16,740 bases of DNA from Candidatus Melainabacteria bacterium (GCA_003151275.1 PLXC01000188.1:1-16740); one strand, 5' to 3'. Shown: positions 1-7,496, numbered from the stretch's first letter. Numbers and translations are program-made. The notes: generated by a model not told the origin, from the letters alone.

Positions 1-432
1 TCTAATATGCGCGTTCGAATGCCGGTGTTTGCCTGCCTTTTTCGGCGAAACTCCTACTCCACTAATAGACCGTTTTTTATGGGGAACGATCTTTCATGAT
101 TCGATACTAAATTCCAGTTGTTGCCAAAGAGTGTCCAATTGAATTCGATCTAATTCGCGAAGTAACCCACGGGCGATGCACCATGCACGGTGTTGTGCTG
201 TGGGGATTACAGGTCAAGGTCCGGCGAGCTAAATCCCCTCCTCAGGCTTGGAATCCTCTCATAAACGCTACAGATGAGATCATCGGCCTTGAAAGACCCG
301 GATGTGTTGCCGCTCTTACCTTAGAGGGCGCAGATAATTGCGATAACCTAATTATTGGCAAGTAAAAACGAAAACAATAGTACAAACATGTTGGCAGAAG
401 CCGCGCACCAATTTTCATAAGGAGAACTCCAA
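1..432. other. Upstream non-coding region, no gene recognised
   Basis: No convincing gene was seen on either strand. A 60-codon open frame at 183-365 (+) has no Shine-Dalgarno before its ATG and no recognisable protein pattern. A TTCGAAT string near position 14 looks like a tRNA T-loop, but its flanks do not pair. The last part, A-rich from about 360, presumably carries the promoter and leader of the dehydrogenase gene, ending in the ribosome binding site at 419-425. No promoter could be assigned with confidence. Confidence 0.5.
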
Positions 433-1557
433 ATGATGGGAATCTTCCACGATCTGGAGAACTATGGTCACGAACAGGTCGTTTTCTTCCATGATAAAGA
501 ATCTGGATTGAAAGCAATTATCGGCATACACAGCACTGTTCTCGGACCTGCCTTGGGTGGCTGCCGGATGTGGAATTACTCTGATGAGGCGGCTGCGGTG
601 CGCGACGTTCTTCGCCTCTCTCGCGGCATGACCTATAAAGCTGCAGTTGCCGGACTAAACCTGGGCGGCGGAAAAGCAGTAATCATCGGCGATGCCCGAA
701 CACAAAAGACTGACGAAATGATGGCTGCTTTTGCCAGAGCTGTTGAGTCGGTTGGCGGACGATATATCACGGCCGAAGATGTTGGCATGAGTGTTAAGGA
801 CATTGATTTGATCCGTCAATACACCAGCCATGCCGTAGGTGGAAGCAATGAAGGCGGCAGCGGAGACCCATCCGTGATGACTGCTTTCGGGGTTTTCCAA
901 GGCATGAAAGCGGCACTGAAGCAGGCTGGATTGGGCGAGCGTCTTGAAGGTGTGAAGGTTGCTGTACAAGGCGTGGGCAACGTCGGCTATCACCTCTGCA
1001 GCTACCTTTCAGCTGCTGGAGCAAAATTGATTATCACTGACATTTATCCAAAGTCAGTTGAACGAATTGTGCAAGAGTTCGGCGCTGAAGTCGTAGCACC
1101 AGATGAGATCTACGCAGTAGACTGCGATGTCTTCGCTCCATGCGCTCTTGGTGCGATTCTCAACAATCGCACTATTCCTCAATTGAAGTGCAAAGTAGTT
1201 GCTGGTTCAGCAAACAATCAGTTGGAAACGGATGCCGATGGTTTTGCGCTACAAGCAAAAGGCATTACTTACGCTCCCGATTATGCCATCAATGCTGGTG
1301 GCTTGATCAACGTGGCCGCTGAGCTAGATGGTTACAACCCAGAACTCGTCCATCTTAAGGTCAGCAGAATCTATCAGACGATCGAAGACATTTTGCAGCG
1401 TTCAGTAGCGCAAGGCATCTTGCCCCACCAGGCTGCAGATGCGCTGGCTGAGCAACGTTTAGACGAGGTGCGGAATTCAACCAACGCCCCCAAGTCTTTT
1501 CAAAACCCAAGCCGACAAAACGCCGATCGAACAAAAAAACTCGTGATCGCTAGATAG
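433..1557 (+). CDS. Leucine dehydrogenase (Glu/Leu/Phe/Val dehydrogenase family)
   Basis: 374 aa, close to the roughly 364 aa usual for bacterial leucine dehydrogenases. It would catalyse reversible NAD-dependent oxidative deamination of branched-chain amino acids in the cytoplasm. The N-terminal substrate domain shows GPALGGCRMW (38-47), a substrate lysine in MTYKAAVAGL (K69), the catalytic lysine in NLGGGKAVI (K81) and the aspartate of TAEDVG (D116). The Rossmann domain has the dinucleotide loop GVGNVG at 180-185, followed by GSANNQL (258-264) and the APDYAINAGG segment (281-290). These match leucine/valine dehydrogenase rather than hexameric glutamate dehydrogenase. An AAGGAGA at 419-425 sits 7 nt before the ATG at 433; the ATG at 436 is an alternative. 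The C-terminal 30 residues are polar and less conserved. Exact substrate (Leu, Val or Phe) is not decided by sequence alone. Confidence 0.93.
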   Translation: MMGIFHDLENYGHEQVVFFHDKESGLKAIIGIHSTVLGPALGGCRMWNYSDEAAAVRDVLRLSRGMTYKAAVAGLNLGGGKAVIIGDARTQKTDEMMAAFARAVESVGGRYITAEDVGMSVKDIDLIRQYTSHAVGGSNEGGSGDPSVMTAFGVFQGMKAALKQAGLGERLEGVKVAVQGVGNVGYHLCSYLSAAGAKLIITDIYPKSVERIVQEFGAEVVAPDEIYAVDCDVFAPCALGAILNNRTIPQLKCKVVAGSANNQLETDADGFALQAKGITYAPDYAINAGGLINVAAELDGYNPELVHLKVSRIYQTIEDILQRSVAQGILPHQAADALAEQRLDEVRNSTNAPKSFQNPSRQNADRTKKLVIAR

Positions 1558-1563
1558 TTCGGA

Positions 1564-1938
1564 TTGGATTTGGATTATCGATTGACATTCAATACTGTCT
1601 ACTCCGACTTGGACTGCCCTTTCTGTCATGCGAAAGTGGCTTCCGGTGTTGGTTTCCAACTGGGCGCAGTGGAGAATGCGAATTATAAAGTCGGTGACAA
1701 ACTTAAGTGGGACGGCAGCAATTGCCGTCCTTCTGTCTGTCCAGAGGATGGAAACATCCAGAGCATTGGTTACTTCAACTGCGACAACATTCGCTGTTCA
1801 ACCTGGCAAGACTGCTATCCGGAAGTGCAACAAGCCCTTGTTACAGTGAAAAACAACGTCATTACCGATGTTAGTGTCTTTCATGAACGAAAAGAAGGGC
1901 AAAACTTTGACATCATAGAACCGAAGGGTCTATCCTAA
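1564..1938 (+). CDS. Small cysteine-rich protein, possible zinc-ribbon, unknown function
   Basis: 124 codons from a TTG. No family is recognised, but the composition looks coding. CPFC (residues 18-21) and C73/C78 in the CDNIRC segment could form a four-cysteine metal site; further cysteines lie at 54, 59 and 84. The C-terminal part (VQQALVTVKNNVITDVSVFHE) reads as a regular folded segment. It is in the same frame as the preceding dehydrogenase, separated by one TAG and 6 nt, and no strong Shine-Dalgarno is visible. TTG at 1564, 1570 (a weak GGA lies 6 nt upstream) or 1582 are possible starts; there is no ATG before the CPFC motif. It ends 24 nt before the aminotransferase gene, so co-transcription with both neighbours is likely. 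Translational coupling to the upstream gene, or low-level readthrough, could explain the missing ribosome site. Confidence 0.6.
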   Translation: MDLDYRLTFNTVYSDLDCPFCHAKVASGVGFQLGAVENANYKVGDKLKWDGSNCRPSVCPEDGNIQSIGYFNCDNIRCSTWQDCYPEVQQALVTVKNNVITDVSVFHERKEGQNFDIIEPKGLS

Positions 1939-1962
1939 TCGCTGCCTTTTGGAGCGATTACA

Positions 1963-3120
1963 ATGCCTATTCAACCACGTGAGTTTCTGATGATTCCCGG
2001 GCCGACGCCCGTTCCCGACGCCGTTTTGGAAGCCGTTGCTCGACACCCTATTGGGCATCGCACTCCGGAATTTTCTCAAGTTGTGCAAGATGTCATTCAA
2101 GATTTGAAGTGGCTGGGTCAAACAGAAAACGATGTTTTCGTTCTGACCGCGTCTGGCACTGGTGGAATGGAAGCGGCGATCGCCAATACCATTAGCCCGG
2201 GCGATCGTGTTCTCAGTCTAGTTTGTGGTGTCTTCGGTGAACGTTGGGCGAAGGTTGCTGAAGCCTTTGGCGCCAAAGTTGAGCGGATTACGGTCGAGCC
2301 CGGCACTGCGATCAGCGCCCAAGCCGTTGAAGAGAAACTTAGTTCGGCTGAGCCTAAATTCAAAGCTGTGACGATCACGCACAATGAGACTTCCACTGGC
2401 GTAATCAATGATCTGCAGGCAATTGTGGCTGCGGTCAAGAAGCATGGCGCTCTTTCCATTGTCGATGCTGTCACCAGCTTTGGTGCTGTGCCCCTGCCAA
2501 TTGACGCATGGGATGTGGATGTTGTAGTCACGGGCAGCCAGAAAGCCCTGATGCTGCCTCCAGGGCTGGGCATAATTTTCTTCGGTAAAAGAGCCTGGGA
2601 AGCCAAGGCCAACTGCAAGACGCACAGCTTCTATTTCGATCTCAACAAATATAAAAAGTCCCTGCAGGCGAACACGACGCCTTACACCCCGAACGTATCC
2701 CTGTTTTGTGGGCTGCAAGCCGCCTTGAAGATGATGCGAGAAGAGGGCACGGATGCAATCTTTGCCAGGCATGTGCGCCTAAAAACGTCTCTCCGAGCTG
2801 GGTTGCAAGCAATGGGCTTAGAGCTTTTTGTGGATGAGCAAGCGGGCTCACCGACAATTACGGCGATCAAGCCGCCTGCTGAACTGACTGTTGATGCCAT
2901 TCGCAAGAAGCTCAAAGAGCGCTATCGGATCCTAGTTGCCGATGGTCAAGAAGAATTAAAGGGAAAAATTTTCCGCATTGGTCACATGGGCTATGCCTTT
3001 GAGCGCGATGTTCTGATGACCCTTGCCTCGCTCGAGGCATCACTGATTGAACTTGGCCATAAAGTAGAGGCTGGCAAGGCGATCAGGTCAGCATCCGAAT
3101 TGCTTGCCACGCGCAAGTAA
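1963..3120 (+). CDS. PLP-dependent class V aminotransferase, alanine/serine-glyoxylate type
   Basis: 385 aa, full length for the family. The start is MPIQPREFLMIPGPTPVP, the typical opening of alanine-glyoxylate and serine-glyoxylate/pyruvate aminotransferases; cyanobacterial homologues are often labelled soluble hydrogenase 42 kDa subunit. Visible landmarks: GHRTPEF (31-37), the cofactor phosphate loop ASGTGGMEAA (63-72), HNETSTGV (140-147), the aspartate pairing with the pyridine nitrogen in SIVDAVTS (D168), and the Schiff-base lysine in TGSQKALMLPPG (K194). GGAG at 1951-1954 lies 8 nt before the ATG. It would move amino groups between alanine or serine and a keto acid such as glyoxylate or pyruvate. 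Lying downstream of an amino-acid dehydrogenase, it may share an amino-nitrogen role with it. The substrate pair cannot be fixed from sequence. Confidence 0.9.
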   Translation: MPIQPREFLMIPGPTPVPDAVLEAVARHPIGHRTPEFSQVVQDVIQDLKWLGQTENDVFVLTASGTGGMEAAIANTISPGDRVLSLVCGVFGERWAKVAEAFGAKVERITVEPGTAISAQAVEEKLSSAEPKFKAVTITHNETSTGVINDLQAIVAAVKKHGALSIVDAVTSFGAVPLPIDAWDVDVVVTGSQKALMLPPGLGIIFFGKRAWEAKANCKTHSFYFDLNKYKKSLQANTTPYTPNVSLFCGLQAALKMMREEGTDAIFARHVRLKTSLRAGLQAMGLELFVDEQAGSPTITAIKPPAELTVDAIRKKLKERYRILVADGQEELKGKIFRIGHMGYAFERDVLMTLASLEASLIELGHKVEAGKAIRSASELLATRK

Positions 3121-3142
3121 GCAGGCTGTCGGCCAAAAAACA

Positions 3143-3158
3143 GTGGGAGAATCCCCAC
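3143..3158 (+). terminator. Short hairpin after the aminotransferase gene
   Basis: GTGGG (3143-3147) pairs with CCCAC (3154-3158) around a 6-nt loop, 22 nt after the aminotransferase stop. There is no T-run behind it, so it is at best a weak or factor-dependent terminator or an RNA-processing hairpin. Confidence 0.25.
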
Positions 3159-3287
3159 GTCACAGGCGTTCTTCTATTGCAGTTTTCATAAGAGGAACTT
3201 AAACTATTTGAAATAAACAGGCACCGGCTGCTGTTTAGTGGTATCAAAGAGGTCTACTTCGGTGTGCACGTGGGAGTCAGAGACCAA

Positions 3288-4175
3288 ATGAAAAGGTCAT
3301 TAACCCCGAGATCACTAGCGCTTATTGCAATGAGCCTCACTGTTTCGTTCGCGAGCTGGTTGCAACCCGCTCAGGCCCAATATTTCAATAACATGCCTTA
3401 TTACTTGGGTAGTTCTTTGCTGTATCCGCTTAGTCGGGTGTTTTTCGGCGGTGGAGTCAGCCCCTACAACCTCGCCAATCCGTATTATTTGACGAATAGA
3501 ATGGTCAATGGCACGATCAACTCAAGTGGAATGTTTCGGGCACCTGGCTACGGTCCCATGCCGATGGGCATTTCTGGATACACCGATGAAGAACCCGTCA
3601 ATGCGCCAAGACAGCGCAATCGTCCGTTCCGTTACGGGCAGTATGGTGTGGACCAAACATCCTACGCCGGTGGTTACATCCAGCCAGATCCCGATGCGGT
3701 CATGCCACAAGCTGTAGGTCAGCCAGGAGCTCCTGGCATGCCGGCGATTATCCCGCCTCAGCAAGCCGCAAAGATGCCACCTGTCGCTCCTCAGCGCAGC
3801 AAGCATAGCCGCAAGCATGCTCAACAATTAGCCCAGTCAGCGCCACCAATGGCGATACCGCCAGCGGTCGTGCCTCAAATTCCCTCACCTTCACCGGCGC
3901 CGCTCGCCCAGGGCTTCGTCACTATGGTGAACACTAAATATGATGGTGATATTTCCAAAGCTTTATTCAATGCTGACGGTAGAGCATGGGCTCACACGGT
4001 TGGATTAATTGAGAATAGCGACATTTTTGGCGCTGACCTCAGTCAAGAACGTGTCAGTGTTATCGGCAAGATCTTCAAGGATCCAGGCTTAGACGCCTGC
4101 AGCAAACTGGACGCAGCTAAAATTCTTTTACGTAACTCCGCAGCAGCGACGGCGGTAGCGGGATCTGGCAATTAG
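3288..4175 (+). CDS. Secreted proline-rich protein of unknown function
   Basis: 295 aa from the ATG at 3288; an upstream in-frame GTG at 3264 would add 8 residues that spoil the signal peptide, and GGGAG at 3272-3276 suits the ATG. Residues 1-30 form a signal peptide: basic MKRSLTPR, hydrophobic core, then cleavage after QPAQA (AQA/QYF). The mature N-terminal third is rich in Tyr, Asn, Gly and Pro; residues about 110-205 are a Pro/Gln/Ala-rich low-complexity linker with a short basic patch (SKHSRKHAQ). The last 85 residues look folded (NADGRAWAHTVGL and the DACSKLDAAK segment). No family is recognised. It is probably exported to the periplasm or cell surface, with the C-terminal domain as the working part. 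It lies between an aminotransferase and the folate operon with 167-nt and 94-nt gaps, so it is probably its own transcription unit. Confidence 0.75.
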   Translation: MKRSLTPRSLALIAMSLTVSFASWLQPAQAQYFNNMPYYLGSSLLYPLSRVFFGGGVSPYNLANPYYLTNRMVNGTINSSGMFRAPGYGPMPMGISGYTDEEPVNAPRQRNRPFRYGQYGVDQTSYAGGYIQPDPDAVMPQAVGQPGAPGMPAIIPPQQAAKMPPVAPQRSKHSRKHAQQLAQSAPPMAIPPAVVPQIPSPSPAPLAQGFVTMVNTKYDGDISKALFNADGRAWAHTVGLIENSDIFGADLSQERVSVIGKIFKDPGLDACSKLDAAKILLRNSAAATAVAGSGN

Positions 4176-4269
4176 TCGTTATGTAGTGTGACGAACTTGA
4201 TGTTGTCATGCGTGTTTCGATGTGTTGGTTCGGTATATTAGCCTTCTTCGAACTCACAAAGGAGTGCTC

Positions 4270-4986
4270 ATGAATACTCAATCTTTTTCGCAGGAACTAA
4301 ATGCACGGATCGCTAAATACGATTTGTTGTGCCATCCGTTCTACAAATCTTGGAGCATGGGCACACTTAAGCGCGACGAAATTAAAGAGTATGCCTGCGA
4401 CTATTACCATCACGTAGCTGAATTTCCAAACTATCTGGACACATTGCAGAAGCGCTTGCCTGAAGGCGAACTTCGCAACATCGTTTTGGAAAACAAGGCT
4501 GATGAAGAAGGCATCCAGTCGCGAGACGGCCGTTCGCACGCAGAAATTTGGCTGGATTTTGCCGAAGGCATGGGCGCCTCATGCGAAGATATTGTGGACC
4601 ACGAGCCAATCACTGAAATTGATCAGCTAATTGCCGGGTTCAAAGATGTCGTCAAAAATGGATCGACGGCAGAAGCGCTTGCCGCCCTTTATGCATACGA
4701 GTCTCAGATTCCCCGCGTCGCCACTGAGAAAGAGCGCGGCTTGAAAGAACAGTATGGTGCAGACGATCGCACTAGCTACTATTTCACCCTGCACAAATCT
4801 TTTGATGTGTTGCATTCCAATACCTGGCTTGAACAATTGGCAAAGGAAGTTGGAACAGATGAAGATGTGCAAGATGCTGCTCTGCAAGCGGCTGAGAGAA
4901 CAGCGAAGTCGCTCTGGAACGCTTTGGATGGTGTTGAACGCGAGCGTTTGTCCATTGCTAACAGTGGTGGCACCGTTAACCACTAA
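4270..4986 (+). CDS. CADD-family diiron protein, probable p-aminobenzoate synthase
   Basis: 238 aa from the ATG at 4270, which has AAAGGAG just upstream (4258-4264); an in-frame TTG at 4222 lies before that ribosome site and is unlikely. It is an all-helical TenA/PqqC-fold protein closest in pattern to CADD. The six expected metal ligands can be placed: E79 or E80 (NKADEE), H90 (SHAEIW), E144 (YAYESQ), H175, D179 and H182 (TLHKSFDVLHS; the 4- and 3-residue spacing matches Chlamydia CADD H174/D178/H181). Family knowledge: Chlamydia trachomatis CADD makes p-aminobenzoate by consuming its own side chains, with Tyr27 and Lys152 required. Here Y25 (HPFYKSW) and K154 (VATEKERG) sit at the matching places. 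It is followed after 14 nt by folP, whose co-substrate is pABA, which strongly supports this role over an older heme-oxygenase or thiaminase label. Substrate source and single-turnover behaviour are inferred. Confidence 0.88.
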   Translation: MNTQSFSQELNARIAKYDLLCHPFYKSWSMGTLKRDEIKEYACDYYHHVAEFPNYLDTLQKRLPEGELRNIVLENKADEEGIQSRDGRSHAEIWLDFAEGMGASCEDIVDHEPITEIDQLIAGFKDVVKNGSTAEALAALYAYESQIPRVATEKERGLKEQYGADDRTSYYFTLHKSFDVLHSNTWLEQLAKEVGTDEDVQDAALQAAERTAKSLWNALDGVERERLSIANSGGTVNH

Positions 4987-5000
4987 CTGATAGGGGATAG

Positions 5001-5879
5001 ATGCTAGGCTTGAAGCCCGCTGATAACGACGTTTTTCAACGACAGAATCGCGGCTTTTTGCGGGCGCGTGGACTTTCACATGAGTGGGGCTCGCGCACAT
5101 TGATCATGGGCATTGTTAATGTCACCCCGGACTCCTTCTCTGGAGACGGGGTGCTTAGCTGTGGAGGTGCGGTGGATTGGGCGTGCCTGCAAGCGGATGA
5201 GGGCGCCGATATTTTAGATATCGGTGGTGAATCGACTCGCCCAGGGCATCAACCGATTACGGCAGAGGATGAATTGGGGCGTGTGGGACCGGTATTATCG
5301 GCGATCCGCGAGCGGATGCCTAATGCCTTAATTTCTCTGGACACGACAAAGGCTGCCGTGCTCAGCGCGTCGACTGAGGTCGACATGCTCAATTCAATCT
5401 GGGGCATCAGTGACGAACTTTTGGCCTTGGCAGTGGAGCGTTCACTACCTGTGGTGATAATGCACAACAAGGAACGGGCTGAATACGACACAAGCGTTGT
5501 GGACGAGGTCTTGCGCTACTTGGATGAGCAGTCCAGAAAGGCAGTCAGAGCCGGTCTCAAACGCGAAAATGTGATTCTCGATCCAGGCATCGGTTTTGGA
5601 AAAGCTGCGGAACACAACATGCAGGTGCTGAGTCAACTGCACCGCTTAGTTGCCCTAGGATTCCCTACATTACTAGGGGCTTCGCGTAAGTCTTTCATCG
5701 GCAAGCTGACCGGCAAAACAGCGGATCAAAGACTGATCGGTTCACTGGCAACGGTGGCGCTGGCAGTGGCAGCCGGAATCGATGTTGTTAGAGTGCACGA
5801 CGTCGCAGAAACCAAAGATGTACTTGCAGTTAGTGATGCAATCGTTCGCCAATCCCGACCGGACGGCTGGGTAAGCTGA
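5001..5879 (+). CDS. folP: Dihydropteroate synthase
   Basis: 292 aa. It condenses p-aminobenzoate with dihydropterin pyrophosphate to dihydropteroate in the cytoplasm. The TIM-barrel motifs are all present: IMGIVNVTPDSFS (35-47, N40), DILDIGGESTRPG (70-82), the pterin-binding aspartate of SLDTTK (D114), N131, LDPGIGFGK (193-201, D194), GASRKSF (226-232, K230) and RVHDV (264-268, R264 and H266). The residue after N131 is Ser where many homologues have Asp, a mild variation. About 30 residues precede the barrel, longer than in E. coli, and this N-terminus is not conserved; AGGGG at 4992-4996 supports the ATG at 5001. It lies 14 nt after the CADD-like gene and overlaps folB by 1 nt, so the three are co-translated parts of one pathway. 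This is the enzyme targeted by sulfonamides in general. Confidence 0.95.
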   Translation: MLGLKPADNDVFQRQNRGFLRARGLSHEWGSRTLIMGIVNVTPDSFSGDGVLSCGGAVDWACLQADEGADILDIGGESTRPGHQPITAEDELGRVGPVLSAIRERMPNALISLDTTKAAVLSASTEVDMLNSIWGISDELLALAVERSLPVVIMHNKERAEYDTSVVDEVLRYLDEQSRKAVRAGLKRENVILDPGIGFGKAAEHNMQVLSQLHRLVALGFPTLLGASRKSFIGKLTGKTADQRLIGSLATVALAVAAGIDVVRVHDVAETKDVLAVSDAIVRQSRPDGWVS

Positions 5880-6265
5880 TGTTCCACATTCCCTCCAAAG
5901 ACGATCTTCCGCTCGACATTATTAGAATTGAAAAAATAAGAGTGAGCGGCAAGCATGGTGTCACAGAGGCGGAAAGAGAGAAAGCTTTGCCGCTTGAAGT
6001 TTCAGTTGAGCTACTTGCTGATCTAACTAGAGCGGCACAGAGTGATGAGATTGATGACACGATAAATTATTCTCGGCTGCATAAAGAGATCATCAGCGTT
6101 GTTGAAAATAAATCTCGACATTTGCTCGAAAGATTGGCGCTGGATATTATCGAAGCGATTTTTGTGAACAAGCGAATTCGCCAGGCTAAGGTCTGTATCT
6201 CTAAGCCGGACCGCTTATCCGGCGCCACTCCCAGCGTCACGCTGGTTCGTCGGAACGGAGTTTAA
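5879..6265 (+). CDS. folB: Dihydroneopterin aldolase
   Basis: 128 aa, normal for the family (about 120). It cleaves dihydroneopterin to 6-hydroxymethyl-dihydropterin and glycolaldehyde as a homo-octamer. Landmarks aligned by eye with the Staphylococcus aureus enzyme: GKHGVTEAERE, giving the glutamate E32 (its E22), DTINYS with Y64 (its Y54), LLERLA with the pterin-anchoring glutamate E84 (its E74), and the catalytic lysine K109 in VCISKPD (its K100). The first 13 residues (MFHIPSKDDLPLD) extend beyond the usual start. Its ATG overlaps the folP stop (ATGA arrangement, TGATG at 5877-5881), which implies translational coupling and rules out its own leader. Confidence 0.93.
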   Translation: MFHIPSKDDLPLDIIRIEKIRVSGKHGVTEAEREKALPLEVSVELLADLTRAAQSDEIDDTINYSRLHKEIISVVENKSRHLLERLALDIIEAIFVNKRIRQAKVCISKPDRLSGATPSVTLVRRNGV

Positions 6266-6732
6266 TGGTTATCGCCAACATCGGTCTCGGCTCGAATCTA
6301 GACAATCCGCCCAAGAATCTGGAAAGGGCGTTACCTGAATTGGCTGCGCTTGGACAAATAATCTCGAAGTCTCGGCTTTATCACACGAAACCCTGGGGCG
6401 TGCTTGATCAACCGAACTTCTGCAACGCCGTTTTACAGCTTGAGACGACACTAGCACCGCAAGAATTATTGGTTCAGTTGAAAGAGATCGAGCAGCGATT
6501 GGGCCGCAAAACGTCCCGGCGTTGGGGGCCGCGGCTGATCGATCTGGATATCCTGACCTATGGCGATCTGGTCGTCGATGAGCCAAACCTGACGATCCCG
6601 CATTTACACATGAATGATCGAGCCTTTGTGCTTATTCCACTTTGTGATGTCGATCCGAGCTTTGAGGCTGCCCTGAAGGCACTACCGGCGGCGTCAATTC
6701 AGGAAGTCGAATTATCCAACCTGACCTGGTAA
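6265..6732 (+). CDS. folK: 2-amino-4-hydroxy-6-hydroxymethyldihydropteridine pyrophosphokinase
   Basis: 155 aa, matching the roughly 159 aa of E. coli HPPK. It transfers pyrophosphate from ATP to 6-hydroxymethyl-dihydropterin, making the substrate of folP. Visible motifs: NIGLGSNL (5-12), the PWG of TKPWG (43-45), DQPNFCNAV (48-56), EIEQRLGR (74-81), WGPRLIDLDIL (87-97) with the two magnesium aspartates D93 and D95 (E. coli D95/D97), and IPHLHMNDRAFVL (111-123). Start and stop of folB overlap (TAATG), so it is coupled to folB. It is the last gene of the operon; the adjacent gene is convergent. A dihydrofolate synthase and a reductase are not in the window. Confidence 0.95.
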   Translation: MVIANIGLGSNLDNPPKNLERALPELAALGQIISKSRLYHTKPWGVLDQPNFCNAVLQLETTLAPQELLVQLKEIEQRLGRKTSRRWGPRLIDLDILTYGDLVVDEPNLTIPHLHMNDRAFVLIPLCDVDPSFEAALKALPAASIQEVELSNLTW

Positions 6733-6737
6733 AAGAA

Positions 6738-6777
6738 GGATCTTAGATCCTGGACTTTGGCAAGTCCAGTTAGATCC
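6738..6777 (-). terminator. Bidirectional hairpin between convergent folK and pseudo-receiver genes
   Basis: An 8-bp perfect stem CTGGACTT (6750-6757) / AAGTCCAG (6762-6769) with loop TGGC is extended by GGATCT (6738-6743) / AGATCC (6772-6777) across an asymmetric internal loop. Read on the - strand it is followed by TTCTTTTA, so it best serves as intrinsic terminator for the - strand receiver gene; on the + strand it directly follows folK but has no T-run. An 11-bp direct repeat ATCCGCCCATA (6774-6784 and 6808-6818) adjoins it. Confidence 0.6.
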
Positions 6778-6828
6778 GCCCATATCCGGCGAAATGGAGC
6801 GCGGACTATCCGCCCATAGAAGCTATTA

Positions 6829-7329
6829 TCAGGCGCCCCTTTTTTCGTCTTCTTTCTTGGCTTTTTCCAGCATCGGAACCTCTGGCAATAACTTCTGAAT
6901 TTCTGCAACCAATTGCACTGCATCGAATTCAGGCATACTTATAAACGCGTCCGCACCAAGCACACGACCGACTTTCTCTGTTGTGTCATTCACCTTGGCT
7001 CCTACTGGACCCGGTGCCAGAGCCAATGTCATAAACATCGAATTTTTATGGGTTGGGTCGGCTCTCAGCCGCTTCAAGAATTCAAACATGGATTCATCTT
7101 CCAGATAAGCAGCGCAAACGATCACATCAGCATGGTCTTTGCCGTCTAAAAAAGCGAATGCTTCTTTTATCGACTGAGCAGCTACAACGTCGTGCCCGGC
7201 GTCCTTGCAGGCGGCTTTTAACTTGTCCGTATGCTCAACGGTATCCATTATCAAAATGCGGAAAGTATCTTTAGCTGGCAGCTTGGCCTCGGGGGTTGCT
7301 GGCTCAACTTTCGGTTCATCAGTCATCAT
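6829..7329 (-). CDS. Degenerate response-regulator receiver (pseudo-receiver) protein
   Basis: 166 aa with a single CheY-like domain at about 22-150 between a Pro/Glu-rich N-terminal tail and a Lys/Glu-rich C-terminal tail. Strand and helix pattern: FRILIMD (23-29), DVIVCAA (68-74), MFMTLAL (98-104), GADAFISMP (125-133). One acidic-pocket aspartate remains (D29), but the phospho-acceptor aspartate at the end of the third strand is Ala and the conserved lysine of the fifth strand (usually KP) is Met. It should therefore not be phosphorylated in the usual way and may act by protein contact only. There is no DNA-binding output domain. Two adjacent ATGs (7329 and 7326) are possible starts; the ribosome site is weak (GGG). 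It is the last of a series of - strand genes, 167 nt after the membrane protein gene. No histidine kinase is in the window. Confidence 0.75.
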   Translation of the reverse strand: MMTDEPKVEPATPEAKLPAKDTFRILIMDTVEHTDKLKAACKDAGHDVVAAQSIKEAFAFLDGKDHADVIVCAAYLEDESMFEFLKRLRADPTHKNSMFMTLALAPGPVGAKVNDTTEKVGRVLGADAFISMPEFDAVQLVAEIQKLLPEVPMLEKAKKEDEKRGA

Positions 7330-7385
7330 GTATTAGCCCACATAAACACGGAAACCTCTCATGAAGCCATTTGGCAACCCGGAGA

Positions 7386-7414
7386 GCTTGACAGAATCAG
7401 TCGTTTCGTCAAGC
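7386..7414 (-). other. Intergenic inverted repeat
   Basis: GCTTGAC (7386-7392) and GTCAAGC (7408-7414) are exact inverted copies around a 15-nt loop, in the gap between the membrane-anchored protein gene and the pseudo-receiver gene. It could be an operator or a weak attenuator; no T-run follows on the - strand. Confidence 0.25.
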
Positions 7415-7496
7415 GCGAAAACCAGCATACACTCTTGGCTCGCATACCCCGCCCCTGACAACCGAATTAATCTGGCTGGACTTCACGGTATTGGCC

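Noticed and set aside
1..40. Possible tRNA 3' part (TTCGAAT loop)
   Set aside because: The bases flanking the loop do not form a T-stem and no acceptor or anticodon arm could be found.
183..365. 60-codon open frame on the + strand
   Set aside because: No ribosome site, no recognisable protein pattern; most likely leader DNA of the dehydrogenase gene.
2118..2618. Long - strand frame inside the aminotransferase gene
   Set aside because: It is opposite a well-supported gene; its Ala/Thr/Ser-rich composition is a shadow of the + strand codons. The 2218-2772 frame is the same case.
4203..4239. TTGTCA...TATATT as a sigma70 promoter for the folate operon
   Set aside because: The gap is 25 nt, too long for a standard -35/-10 pair; TATATT alone is weak evidence.
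4270..4986. Thiaminase II (TenA), PqqC or heme oxygenase as the function
   Set aside because: The fold is shared, but the six-ligand pattern, the Tyr and Lys positions and the folP neighbour fit CADD better.
4627..5100. - strand 157-codon frame across the CADD-like and folP genes
   Set aside because: It overlaps two strongly supported genes and shows no family motifs.
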